Shown piece by piece: positions 11,535 to 22,039 of a DNA stretch of 64,000 nucleotides. The stretch spans positions 14,180,174 through 14,244,173 of the forward strand of contig JAVTVX010000002.1 in the NCBI GenBank assembly GCA_033439265.1, given 5' to 3'. A model generated the notes under the pieces. That model saw only the letters and a program-made list of their open reading frames with translations, did not search any database and was not told the origin of the DNA. The translations under genes were made by a program, and so were the position numbers. The stretch's first letter is position 1, and the number at the start of each line of letters is the position of its first letter. This DNA is from Dillenia suffruticosa. Taxonomy: Eukaryota > Streptophyta > Magnoliopsida > Dilleniales > Dilleniaceae.

Positions 11535-13307
11535 GAATAAGACAATGTATTACTTCAAAAGTCTACTAATTTTCCACTCATTTTTTTTTTGGGGAAAAAT
11601 TCTCATCAAAAGTTCTAATTTTTCACTCATACTTTTTTTTGGGGGGGGGGGAATTCTCATCCCTTATTTTATGTAATCCATGATTAGTAAATATATTAAA
11701 ACGGTCATATTATTCAAATAATATGTTTTCAAATAATAATTTTTTTTGGGGTTTGTCCAATAGGTAGCGGGTGATGTCACGGTTGGATTGCCAAACAATA
11801 CTATGAATGTGGGTTGGTTGTATGCCTTTAGTTCACACAGAACATGAAATGGACCGCCAGATAATTTGGGCTTTGGTCAGGTCTGGGCAGCCCAATAGTG
11901 AAGCATTGCAAGGCTTCCTTCAATTTATGCATAAATATAAAAATTTTAAAATTAGAAAATTAATATGTATAAATATAAAAATTCTTTAGTGATATTTTAA
12001 TAGAAACCATTAAAAGTTTTAAAAATTTTATAAAATATTATTTATTCTCTAAAAATTATGATATTTACTTTCTATGTATTTTGGCTGCGAACGTATTGGA
12101 GTCTTAAATTGAAATGAAATTTCAACCCCAACCAAAAATAAAATAAAATTAAACTGATTAATAAATTCCTAGTTAGAATAAGTGTTGAAGTAATACAGAG
12201 TGAGGTCTAATCAGGTAGAATGTGACTGTAATGAGACGTGTCTTTTCTCGTGAAAGGAGCCAGCCAATCCTAAATCTGCACCTTCGATTTTCTTTCACTG
12301 CTTCGTTGCCAAAAGATTTGGGTACTACATAGACTAGGGCAGGTTAGGGCAGGGAGAGCCTACCCATGCCCTCTCCAATGTTATGTGGATCCTAAAGATA
12401 GAGAAATTGCGGGCAAATTATCTGGCGGATCAAATACTCATTTTTTTATTAATTTAAAATAATTAATTTATGATATCTATAAAATTATAAATTATATTAT
12501 TATTAATAAATAGAAATAAAAAAATACATATATAAATCAGAATGATTGAATAACTCTTGAATTATTAAGATATGTCTAATTATCCTTTGAAGTGACTAAT
12601 TTGAACGAAATAATTTCAATTTTAAAAATATTAATAATTATTTTTCTTTTCAAAAAATAGTTTAATAATTATAATTTTTTTATCCAATTTGATAATTACA
12701 AATTCAAATTTCGATATTAAAAAAAGAGCATATGCCTTAAGAAAAATAACATTATTATATAACACAAACACACACACACCCGCTATATCCTATTCTTCTG
12801 AGCTAAAATTAAATACTTGTAGCGTCATGGTTTTGCATTAGGGGCAGTCGTGTATCTTTTCTTGATGGGAAATTAAGATTATAAGATACCCTGATGAATT
12901 TCTCAATGTATTTAAAGAGAAATGTAAAGAAAAAGGTTGTCCAACAGATATAATACCCAACTTATAAAAATTACAAATCCAAAGACTCAACTTTGCAAAT
13001 GGCATATCATTTTACCATAAGACAATTGTGTCCGCCCCTCTCAAGCCTGGATGTTGATGACCTGGACTGGACCCCCATCCTAGATTTATTTATTTATTTA
13101 TTTTCTATTGTCTGTATCATGAAACATCGTACGTAACAACCTAAGATTTTGTCCATGGAATGGCTTGCATGCAGCAATCCCTACATATCATATTTGAAGC
13201 ATAGAAGTCCCAAATTTGACCGAACCAGAACTTTTTGTCCTCTACGTTTTTAACCTTCCAATCGCAATGCCCCTTTCACATTGTTACCATAACCCTTAAG
13301 CTTTTTC
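11535..13307. other. AT-rich intergenic DNA, no gene seen
   Basis: No coding signal, structural RNA or clear repeat is seen. A short CA tract occurs near 12767-12780. The right end is the promoter of PMEI copy 3. Confidence 0.5.
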
Positions 13308-13315
13308 TATAAATA
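13308..13315 (+). promoter_or_regulatory. TATA box of PMEI copy 3
   Basis: TATAAATA lies 108 bp before the ATG at 13423. A (GA)n tract (about 13402-13420) fills the end of the leader directly before the start codon. Confidence 0.75.
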
Positions 13316-13422
13316 GGCAACCTTCCTCCTAATTCATCAAACTCCCAACTTCTAGCCATCTTTAAGAGACACACAGAGAGATTCCACAAAAAAAAAAGAC
13401 AGAGAGAGAGAGAGAGAGAGGG

Positions 13423-13985
13423 ATGGAAGGAAAGTATCCTTTGATCACAACGTTGTTAATTCTGCTCACTACACACCATAGTACATGCTCAGCAAGAGTT
13501 GTGACCAACACAGAATTCCTTAAGAGCTCATGTGGAGTCACAACATATCCTCAACTATGCTACAACTCACTCTCAACCTATGCAAGCAAAATCCAGACAA
13601 GTCGTAAATTATTAGCCAACACTGCCCTCTTCATCACACTCTCAAACACCAAAGCAACTTCCACCGTGATAACCAAGCTCTCAAAACAGCATGGCATTGG
13701 CCCCAGAGAGGCCTCAGCCAAGGCGGATTGCGTGGAAACTCTTAGGGACTCTGTTGACATGCTCCACAATCAATGGCTGAAATGGGTCAAACCAGAGGCT
13801 CGGATTTTGGGATTCACATGAACAATATTCAGACTTGCGTTAGTGCCGCACTGACCGATGAGGACACCTGCATGGATGGCTTTGCAGGGAATTCCATGAA
13901 TGGGAATGTCAAGACCATGGTAAGGAGTAAGATCGTGAACATCGCTCACTTGACTAGCAATGCTTTGGCTCTGATCAACAATTAA
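13423..13985 (+). pseudogene. PMEI copy 3, intact except for one frameshift
   Basis: The first frame (from 13423) encodes a signal peptide (residues 1-24), the pair Cys37/Cys46 in SSCGVTTYPQLC, and Cys103. It then leaves the PMEI frame after VDMLHNQ. The rest of the domain continues in another frame from about 13770 to the TAA at 13985, with MAEMGQTRGSDFGIHMNN, AALTDEDTCMDGF and the final helix SNALALINN. One missing nucleotide near 13768 explains everything. The promoter, leader and remaining codons look well kept, so this is either a very young pseudogene or an error in the sequence. A tryptophan found in the other copies (QTW) is cysteine here (QTC). The product, if restored in the cell, would be a secreted inhibitor of pectin methylesterase or invertase. 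Confidence 0.8.
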
Positions 13986-14886
13986 TTATGCTTCGGGACA
14001 AACTGGCTTTCCTCAAGTCAAGACTTAGCTATGTTTCCTCTGTAATTTTAAAGTTTATTATGGTCCATAGGTGTTGTTTCTTCCTCCTCCGTAATTTTAA
14101 GCTCGGTCAATCTATAATTTCTATGATTATTAATAACCATGAATTTGTAACAGTTAGATCACAGTCTAATTATTATAATTTTTTATAAAGTAAAAATATA
14201 AAATAATCAATAATCATTGGATGACTATTCAATATCATAAACTCTATTTCTATCAATACCATTATAATTCTGAAAAATACTTCTAAACTATATATCTTGT
14301 CGAATATAGTAATTTTGTTTTTCAATTGTTGAAGTAACTTTACATGGAGATTATTCAGTGAAATAGACTTAGCAAATCATTTTTTTTTTCCTTTGCTAAG
14401 TAAATACACATAAAGTTTAACAGAAATTACAAAATTTGCTCAATTTCACTAGTAAGAAATATCATTTTCTCCATACTTTCTTTTTTTCCCTGTGGAGTAA
14501 AAAGTAAATTTGCAACCACTAGGTGTTTATTTTATACAACCGAGTCATATGCCATAAAGATGTCTATTATACTTAGTGGAAGAACCCTAATCCTGAAATT
14601 GGTATATGTTATTTATGGTATGAGACTGAATAATGCTTTATGTTAGAACTATCTAATGTATTATAATTCGCTATTATACAAAAATTATCCAACATAAATA
14701 TCGAGTCAAAAATTTATTTTATATCAATAAGTCGACAAAATTAATATTTTGACATTAAAAATTGTAAAAGAGAATATGCAGATCTTTTAAAACATTATAC
14801 TATTCTAAGATTTTCTTTATAATTTCTATGAATATTAACATTTATGCAATTTGTAACTATTTAATAAATACAGATCTTTTTTTTTA
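13986..14886. other. AT-rich 3' flank, no gene seen
   Basis: The interval between PMEI copy 3 and the copia target site holds only short frames and AT-rich sequence. Confidence 0.5.
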
Positions 14887-14891
14887 ATTAC

Positions 14892-15325
14892 CGTTGGATT
14901 TATATGCACATACATATGCGAAAGCGTGCAAAATATTTCGAAATCATAAAAGATTAGGGTTTTCGGGCATACCTCAAAAAGTAGATTGCAAAATCTGGGA
15001 ACCACGAATCTCGATCAATCGACCTCGCAGTCGGGATGATAACCACAAAAGTCGAGCTATCACCGCAGCACCACGACACCTCAATCGAATCCGGTGACAC
15101 AAATTCTCTTCGCAGAATTTTTCTCCCTCTCTCTCAATTGTCTCCTCACAATGTTTGTGCAATGGTTGTGCTCCCTAGGGTTTTGCCCTAATTTCCATAT
15201 GTCTCCGTCACCACAAATGGTAGGGAATTCAAATCCCATAAGTTACCATTTGTGCATATGGAAAGTGGGATAATTTCCTTTCGCCAAATATGGAAAGATG
15301 CCTCACGTGGGCATTCATTCCTTCA
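14892..15325 (-). repeat. 3' LTR of the copia element
   Basis: It aligns end to end with 21601-22034. The outer end reads CGTTGGA where the other LTR has the expected TGTTAGA, so one terminal base has mutated. The inner end is CCTTCA, next to the polypurine tract. Confidence 0.93.
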
Positions 15326-15337
15326 TTTCCCACTTGC
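15326..15337 (-). promoter_or_regulatory. polypurine tract of the copia element
   Basis: Read on the minus strand this is GCAAGTGGGAAA, directly against the 3' LTR. That is the usual position and composition for the plus-strand primer of reverse transcription. Confidence 0.8.
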
Positions 15338-16470
15338 ACACGAGGGCATTTTCATCCATCACGAGATCACAATTCATGCGATCTCTTGTATCACCCTTCT
15401 GGATTTTCATACTAGATTGAGTGTCGTGCAACTGACGAGTACACCTGCAAATAAAGATTTCTCGATACACCTGTTAGGATGTTCGAGGAGTCGCCGTTAA
15501 TAATAAAACAAATATCTCGCTGTACCCCAGGCTCATCACATTTACATCCTTCGAGTCACTTTCCTCATCGAAAGTCATCCCCAATATATCCTCGAATGTG
15601 TATTCACTATTACGTTCGTATCCCAACGTGGATATATACGTAACAGACCGGTCGGTGAATACAATACAACGATGTAATGTAAATTGGTCTTCCTTTCCCA
15701 AACTCGAATCCATCGATCTCAAATCAGCTGCTTTCCTAGACCTGCCCCTTAGACCTCAATTTATCTTCCGGGCCATAAGTAAACAGACTAAAGTAGCAAA
15801 CACTGAATCAAGACTTCTAGAGACAGTCGAAAGTAAAATAAGGGTACTAGAGATCCACTCAATAGATCTCGGATCTCACACAGTGGGAACGGGGATCATG
15901 AATAGATCGTCTCATGTAATTACTCCCACTATTCCTAGTCGTCATCACACACGGTATGAAATGCGTGCCACAGTGTTAATCCCTTATTTCTCAAAAGGGC
16001 ATATGTCAGATTTCTTAACACTGTGCAGATACGGGACTCAGTCTACACATAAGACTCTACCCAGAGATCTCAAAGAGAGTGTCTCAGAGACAATATCACT
16101 ATCGCAGGTGATGTCTGAGATCTCAAATCTGGCTACTCACAGGCAACATGGATGTGGGTATTTCTATGTCGGTCATATCCCAAATGACCTCATCCTGAAC
16201 GCGTATCAGGGCAACTTTTGTTCTAACTGGGCCACTCTCAATGCCTCTTACGACTAGAAACCGTCTCATCTCCACTCACTCAGAGTTGGAGGTGGTCGCT
16301 CGTGTGAAAGAGTCGACCTCACATACCTGACATATATTTTATCACATCAAATATACATGATATAAATAAGTGTATTATTTAAGAAAATATAAATGTGACT
16401 GAATAATGCACAAAATCATATATAAAAATATAATAAGCATCACATCGTCAGTTTAGTACAATGAGAAAAA
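15338..16470. other. 3' internal region of the copia element, with an antisense open frame
   Basis: This 1.1-kb stretch lies between the RNase H stop and the polypurine tract. It has no sense frame of note. On the plus strand, antisense to pol, an uninterrupted frame of 219 residues runs 15598-16257 (start MYSLLRSYPNVDIYVTDRS, end NWATLNASYD). I recognise no domain in it. Extra frames, some antisense, are known in certain plant LTR elements, but this one could be chance in a relatively GC-richer segment. Confidence 0.5.
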
Positions 16471-18452
16471 TCAAAATATTCCCAGACCCAATGACTCTCT
16501 ATGTGCTATAAATGAGTCTCTAGTGATGGGTTTGGTGAAGGGGTCAGCCACCATGCAATGTGTCGAGATGTACTTGACGGTCACTTCACCCTTCTCGATG
16601 ATGTCTCTAACAAAATTATATCTGGTGTCTATGTGTTTGGTCCTACTATGATACTTAGGGTCTCGAGTGTAGGCGATAGCAGCCTGATTATCACAGTAAA
16701 TCATCACTGGCCTCCCACTATCAGCCACAACCCCTAAGTCATCTAATAGTCTTCGGAACCAAACACTCTCCTGAACTGCGACTAAGCAAGCCACGAACTC
16801 AGCCTCCATCGTAGATAAAGCTACACAGGTCTGCTTCTTACTGCTCCAAGAAATGGCACCGCCATTGAGCAAAAATGCAAAACCTGATGTCGATTTGCGC
16901 TTATCCAGATCACCGCCCCAGTCGGCGTCTGAATATCCTATGAGGCGTAAATCCCCTCTCCCATAACACAAGGAGTAGCTCGCAGTTCCCTTGAGATATC
17001 TAAAAATCCTTTTCACTGCTCTCCAGTGACCCCTTCCAGGATTTGATTGATATCTACTCACCAGACCGACTGCGTAACATATGTCTGGTCGTGTACACAA
17101 CATCGCATACATCAGACTTCCCACTGCGCTGGAATAAGGGATTTTACGCATCTCCCTTATATCTTCCTGAGTTTTCGGGCACATCTCAAAACTCAGACCA
17201 TCACACTTGGCGATTAGAGTATCAATGGGATTACAATCACTCATCCCAAAGCGCTCGAGAATTTTCTTAATGTAGGTCTCTTGTGAAAGAGCTAACATTC
17301 TTCTCGATCGATATCTCTGGATCTTAACTCCAAGGATGAACTCAGCTTCACCATGTCGATCATGTCGAAACTCAATGACAACCAAGCCTTGATCGTCATC
17401 ATATACTAAATGTTGTTCCCAACCAACAGTATATCGTCCACATACAGGGACAGGATCACAAAAGAGTTATCAGATCGTATCAAGTAAACACAATGATCCT
17501 CTTCGATCATTGTAAAACCATAAGATATCACCTCCTCGTGGAATCTTAGGTACCACCGCCTGGATGATTGTTTTAGGCCATATATTGACTTCCGAAGTCG
17601 ACAGACCTTGTCCTCATGACCTACTAGAACGAACCCAGAGGGCTGCTCCATGTAGATCTCCTCATCCAGATTTCCATTAAGGAAAGCGGTTTTTATATCC
17701 ATCTGATGCAACTCTAGATCCATGCTCGCGACAATCGCTAAGAGTAGACGGATAAATGTAAATTTGACTACGAGGGAGAAAGTCTCCTCGTAATCAATGC
17801 CCTTTGTCTGTGTGTAACCCTTGGCTACTAGACGGGCTTTGTATCTTTTCACCGATCCGTCGGCCTTTCTTTTGATTTTGAGAACCCACTTATTCCCTAT
17901 GGCCCTTTTATCCTCAGGTAAGTCAACTAGGTCCCAGACCCCGTTGACCCTCATTGATTCTATCTCCTCTTTCATGGCCTCTAGCCATTGGTCCCTCATA
18001 GGACTCTCGAGAGCCTTCTCAAAGGTTTGAGGTTCTTCATCATCCTCAGGAGTCACGATGAGGATCTCATCCTCTATCGGAAAATGACGTCGGGGTACAT
18101 GTCCCCGACTACTCCTACGAGGAGGAAGAGCCTCCTCACCTCGAGATGGGTTACTCCCACTAGGACCAAAATCCATTGTAGGTTCTTGGGTCCCTCCCCT
18201 GGGCTCGGTTGGGCAGTCAGGCTCACCCATCTCATAAAAGGTGAAATCCTGGTCGATTTCGCCTCTCTTAAGGAAATCATTTTCCAGGAACGTAGCATTA
18301 CGAGATTCGATCTCGAAGACCGTGCCATCCGTACGTTCACCTAGGAACACATGTCCCTTAGAATGTTTAGAGTACCTTACAAAGATACATTTCTTTCCTC
18401 GTGGGCCTAACTTGCCGTGTGGGTGCGAGGAATCGTGAACGTATTGCGGCAC
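16471..18452 (-). pseudogene. copia reverse transcriptase and RNase H, broken
   Basis: The RT part (18452 to 17406) keeps family landmarks: the conserved start WLEAMKEEIESM, GNKWVLKIKRKADGSV, the palm motif DIKTAFLNG and the catalytic box YVDD (17433-17444). An in-frame TAG at 17406-17408 then ends the frame. Just beyond, near 17350, a 1-nt deletion shifts the frame. The RNase H part resumes in the new frame (from about 17385) to the stop at 16471, with SDADWGGD, STMEAE and YCDNQAA, the acidic active-site positions. Both lesions lie in the linker between RT and RNase H. No functional polyprotein can be made. Confidence 0.9.
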
Positions 18453-18483
18453 AACCCTATGGTCTCAAATGGCTAAGGTCAGG

Positions 18484-19499
18484 CTACCTCCCTGTCCAAA
18501 GCTCGTATGTGGTACTGACTACGGACTTTGTTGGAACACGATTAAGAACGTAGGCGGCAGTCAACAATGCATCTCCCCAATGGGAGATAGCTAAATTGGC
18601 CTGCGCCATCATCGATCTCACCATCTCCAACAGAGTCCTATTCCTTCTCTCAGCTACCCCGTTTTGCTGGGGAGTAGCAGAAATAGTCAACTGTCTCGTA
18701 ATACCCTTCTCGAAACAAAGCTCTTTAAACTCCTCAGACAAATACTCGCGTCCTCTATCGGTTATGAGAGTTTTAATTCTCAAGTCTAACTAGTTTTCTA
18801 CCTCGCTGATATACCTCCTGAAGCAATTTAATGCCTCAGACTTGTGCGAGATGGGGTCCCAGCCCTCATTGCTTTTCCAAATGGTTTCGTCGTTGCTTTG
18901 CCTGCTAGGCAAAACTCACATAAGGGCAACTCGATCCGGGTTAGTGGGCCCAACAAGCCACTCGTAGCTAACCGGTTCATTCTCTCTTACCCTATGTGGC
19001 CAAGTCTACTATGACAAATAAAAACATCATCAACTACGCTATCAGATGTATACGCAATAGAAGACAAATCAGAAATTTTATTAAAGGAAACCAAATCCAA
19101 CGCATAAAGTCTATCATGGACTAAACTAGTACATAAAACAGAGTTATCGTAAATGACAGAAACACTCAAATTTCTGAAAATGACAAAGTATCCTAAACGA
19201 TCTAAACAAAGGACAGAAATGAGATTCCGCCGAATTTCGGGAGCATACAGCACATGATGCAGGTATAGGACTTGGTTACTTGGCAGCATAAGCTTGCATG
19301 TACCAATCCCCTTCACAACCACAAATACTCCGTTCCCCACGTACAACCTCCTCGCTTGAGGACTCAATCGGCGGAACTCCACATATGCGCTCTTATCTCG
19401 AGTTACATGGTCGATGGCTCCTGAGTCTACAATCTACAAAGGTGAAGAGTTAGTAAGCATCACAGTGGATGAAACATAACTCATACCATGTAAAGAAGA
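18484..19499 (-). pseudogene. copia protease and integrase, broken, with catalytic-core deletion
   Basis: Protease is marked by DSGAIDHVT at about 19410-19436. The integrase zinc-binding region follows (HSRLGHIG, a stop near 18987, then LCEFCLAGK). The core should next carry the first catalytic aspartate, but the sequence jumps from about KAMRAG directly to a segment ending RRYISEVEN. Roughly the first third of the core, including that aspartate, is deleted near 18860. A TAG follows near 18791. The remaining core has the second aspartate in LITDRGREYLS and the glutamate in QQNGVAERRNRTL, as in DDE integrases. The loss of the first catalytic residue makes this integrase dead regardless of the stops. 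Confidence 0.85.
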
Positions 19500-20363
19500 A
19501 GGACATACCTTTCGCTCGCCACACTCGCGAGCGAAATGCCCAGATTTGCCACAAATGTAGCATCGGACTTTGCTCTTGTCGAGCTCGTTCTTCTTTCGTG
19601 TCTGCCCTCTATCAACAGTTTTCGCTGCTGGCTTCCTCTTAGTCTGGCTAGGTTTCTTGTCATATTTGCGTCATTTACGCTTGATGCCCTTGGAGCCCTT
19701 ACTCGACTCCGCCACATAGGCATGACCAGAAACAGACCTAGCCACCTCCTGGCGCTCCTCCTCGAGCTCACAATGCCTACGCACGTCCATGAAAGTACGA
19801 ATACTCTTAGTGTACGTGAGGTAGGTTTTTACGACATCCCAGGAGTCAGGCAAGGACTGGATTACTCCAAGTACCTGAAGCTCATCAGACATTGGTTCCC
19901 CCATATTCTTTAAAGAAGCGATCATACTTGACATATGCATTAAATGCTATTTCATGGTATGATCGGGTCTCTTCTTATAGGTGATAAACCTATAAGTCAG
20001 CATCCTCAGCTTAGGAGCTGACCGGGAGCCAAGGTGCTCTCTCAGAGCACTCCAAACCGACATCGCAGTAAGATACTGCTCATACACTGGAATCAGATCA
20101 TCGTGCATGCTGCTAAGGAGGATGACCCTAGCTTGGTCATCCTTCTTCTTCTATGCACGATACGCCTCCTCATCCAGTTTCACCTGAGGCGTATCACCCA
20201 CCCCGGGGTCTGTTATCTCGTGTAATAAAACTCCCGCTAGGTCCTGCTCCTCGAATACAAATTGAACTTTACGGTGCCAAATCTCATAATTGTCACCGTT
20301 CAACTTGTCTCCCTTAACGAGATCAAGTACGATACTTTTTGTCGCAGTCATTGTCTCTGTCAC
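19500..20363 (-). pseudogene. copia gag with zinc knuckle, broken
   Basis: The frame starts at 20363 (MTETMTATKSIVLDL). It has the gag block DKLNGDNYEIWHRKVQF typical of plant copia capsid proteins, and a nucleocapsid zinc knuckle CYICGKSGHFAREC (CX2CX4HX4C) at 19521-19562. In-frame stops fall near 20151, 19941 and 19671. Capsid would package the element RNA in virus-like particles; this copy cannot encode it whole. Confidence 0.88.
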
Positions 20364-21587
20364 ACAAAAAGAAAGAGACGTTAGTGACTAATAATGCTTA
20401 TTTTCACAATTTCATGCACCCTACGAATTAACAATCCAAAATGAATCGAGTATTGACCCCAAAGTGAGCATATGAGTCAACGGACACCATACACCACAAC
20501 CCGGGACCTTATCTCATCATCCAGACTTTAATTCGGTACACAAAATCCCACAAATAGTCACAAATGTACACATAGGACCCCCCAAAAAATTGAAAAAATC
20601 AATTTTGGACGACCTGACGCGCCGCCGGGGTTCCCCACGCGCCGCCGCTCGCCGGCGGTGCTCTCCACGCGCCGCCGCTCGCCGGCGGTGCTCTCCACGC
20701 GCCGCCACGCGCCTCCACGCGCCGGCGGCAGCCTGCTGCATGCGCCAGACGCGCGGCGCGCTGCTCACGCGCTGCCACGCGCCACGCGCGGCTTGGCTTA
20801 CGCGCGCGCGGCTCACGCGCCTTCACGCGCTGAGCCGCCATGAGCCGGGTCAGGGTTGACCCGACCGACCCGGTCAACGGTCCGATCCGACCCAGTCGGA
20901 TCGGGTTGCGGGTCAAGGTCCGACCCGACCGTCACCCCATCCGCCTCACGCGCCTGTGTGGCACGTGCACCACACGCGCCTGCTGGACGCGCCTCCTGGC
21001 GAGTGTGTCACGCGCCTGCGGGTCTGGACTGGTTCTTTTTCGCCTGACGGGTCCTGCAACGGGTTTTTCGACCCAATTCTCCGAAAACCCATTTCCGGAT
21101 AATTTTTTACGACGGTTTTTGCCGGAAAATATATTTGGACTTCCCAAAAATATTTCAAATTCGTTTTTTGAATGATTCAAGCCCTAAACACGGCGAATCA
21201 TATATCCAAATTTTGGCCCTCCGCGGCCTCGCCGGAAATCCCAGTTTCCGGCAGCCAATCAATGCAAAATGCATGTCAAAACGTAGATCAATGCACATGG
21301 AACACAAATATGCCATTTATTTAGATCAACAATCCTTCTATACGGATAGATCTAGGTTTTTAAGTTTTGGGCACCCTTAGGGCCGAAAACTTAAACTTCA
21401 ATTTTCATGGCATAAACATACTCCAAAAATTCAGAAAAAAATATATTTAAGATCTACGTGACGTAGGTAACGTTACGGTGTATTCGGATTCACGAAACGC
21501 ATCCGTGATCCGAAACCCATTTTTGCAACCCTATATTTTTTTATACCCGAAAATATTCCGAAAATAATTTAATAAATCCAACCCTAC
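20364..21587 (-). other. copia 5' leader with a GC-rich tandem-repeat block
   Basis: The region between gag and the primer-binding site is 1.2 kb. From about 20611 to 21020 it is strikingly GC- and CpG-rich, built from variants of a 30-bp unit. Two exact copies sit at 20641-20670 and 20671-20700 (GCCGCCGCTCGCCGGCGGTG then CTCTCCACGC), followed by many shorter CACGCGCC repeats. Arginine/alanine-rich open frames on both strands are by-products of this composition and are not called as genes. Confidence 0.8.
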
Positions 21588-21599
21588 GCTCTGATACCA
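21588..21599 (-). promoter_or_regulatory. primer-binding site for initiator tRNA-Met
   Basis: On the minus strand this reads TGGTATCAGAGC, one base inside the 5' LTR. It is complementary to the 3' end of plant initiator tRNA-Met and is the standard primer site of Ty1/copia elements. Confidence 0.93.
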
Positions 21600-21600
21600 A

Positions 21601-22034
21601 TGTTAGATTTATATACACATACACATGCGGAAGCGTGCAAAATATTTCGGAATCATAAAAGATTAGGTTTTTCGGGCATATCTCAAAAAGTAGATTGCAA
21701 AATCTGGGAATCACGAACATCGATCAATCGACCTTGCAGTCGGGATGATAACCACAAAAGTCGAGCTATCACCGCAGCACCACGACACCTCAATCGAATC
21801 CGGTGACACAAATTCTCTTCGCAGAATTTTTCTCCCTCTCTCTCAATTGTCTCCTCACAATGTTTGTGCAATGGTTGTGCTCCCTAGGGTTTTGCCCTAG
21901 TTTTCATATATCTCCGTCACAACAAATGGTAGGGAATTCAAATCCCATAAGTTACCATTTGTGCATATGGAAAGTGGGATAATTTCCTTTCGCCAAATAT
22001 GGAAAGATGCCCTACGTGGGCATTTATTCCTTCA
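21601..22034 (-). repeat. 5' LTR of the copia element
   Basis: It runs TGTTAGA to CCTTCA on the plus strand and aligns over its full 434 bp with 14892-15325. The target duplication ATTAC follows directly. Confidence 0.94.
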
Positions 22035-22039
22035 ATTAC

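Larger units (their letters stand above)
14892..22034 (-). mobile_element. Ty1/copia LTR retrotransposon, structurally complete but degenerate
   Basis: The 7143-bp element is bounded by two 434-bp LTRs and flanked by the 5-bp target duplication ATTAC (14887-14891 and 22035-22039). Read on the minus strand, the order is 5' LTR, a primer-binding site TGGTATCAGAGC, a long leader, gag, protease, integrase, reverse transcriptase, RNase H, a 1.1-kb 3' region, a polypurine tract and the 3' LTR. The order protease-integrase-RT is diagnostic of Ty1/copia. By eye the LTRs differ at about 19 of 434 sites, mostly C/T and G/A changes, so the insertion is not very recent. Several stops, at least one frameshift and a deletion in the integrase show it cannot move by itself. 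Confidence 0.95.

Noticed and set aside
20517-21180. Arginine/alanine-rich open frames on both strands
   Set aside because: They are a composition effect of the CpG-rich tandem repeats in the copia leader; several overlapping frames are open at once and none has a motif.
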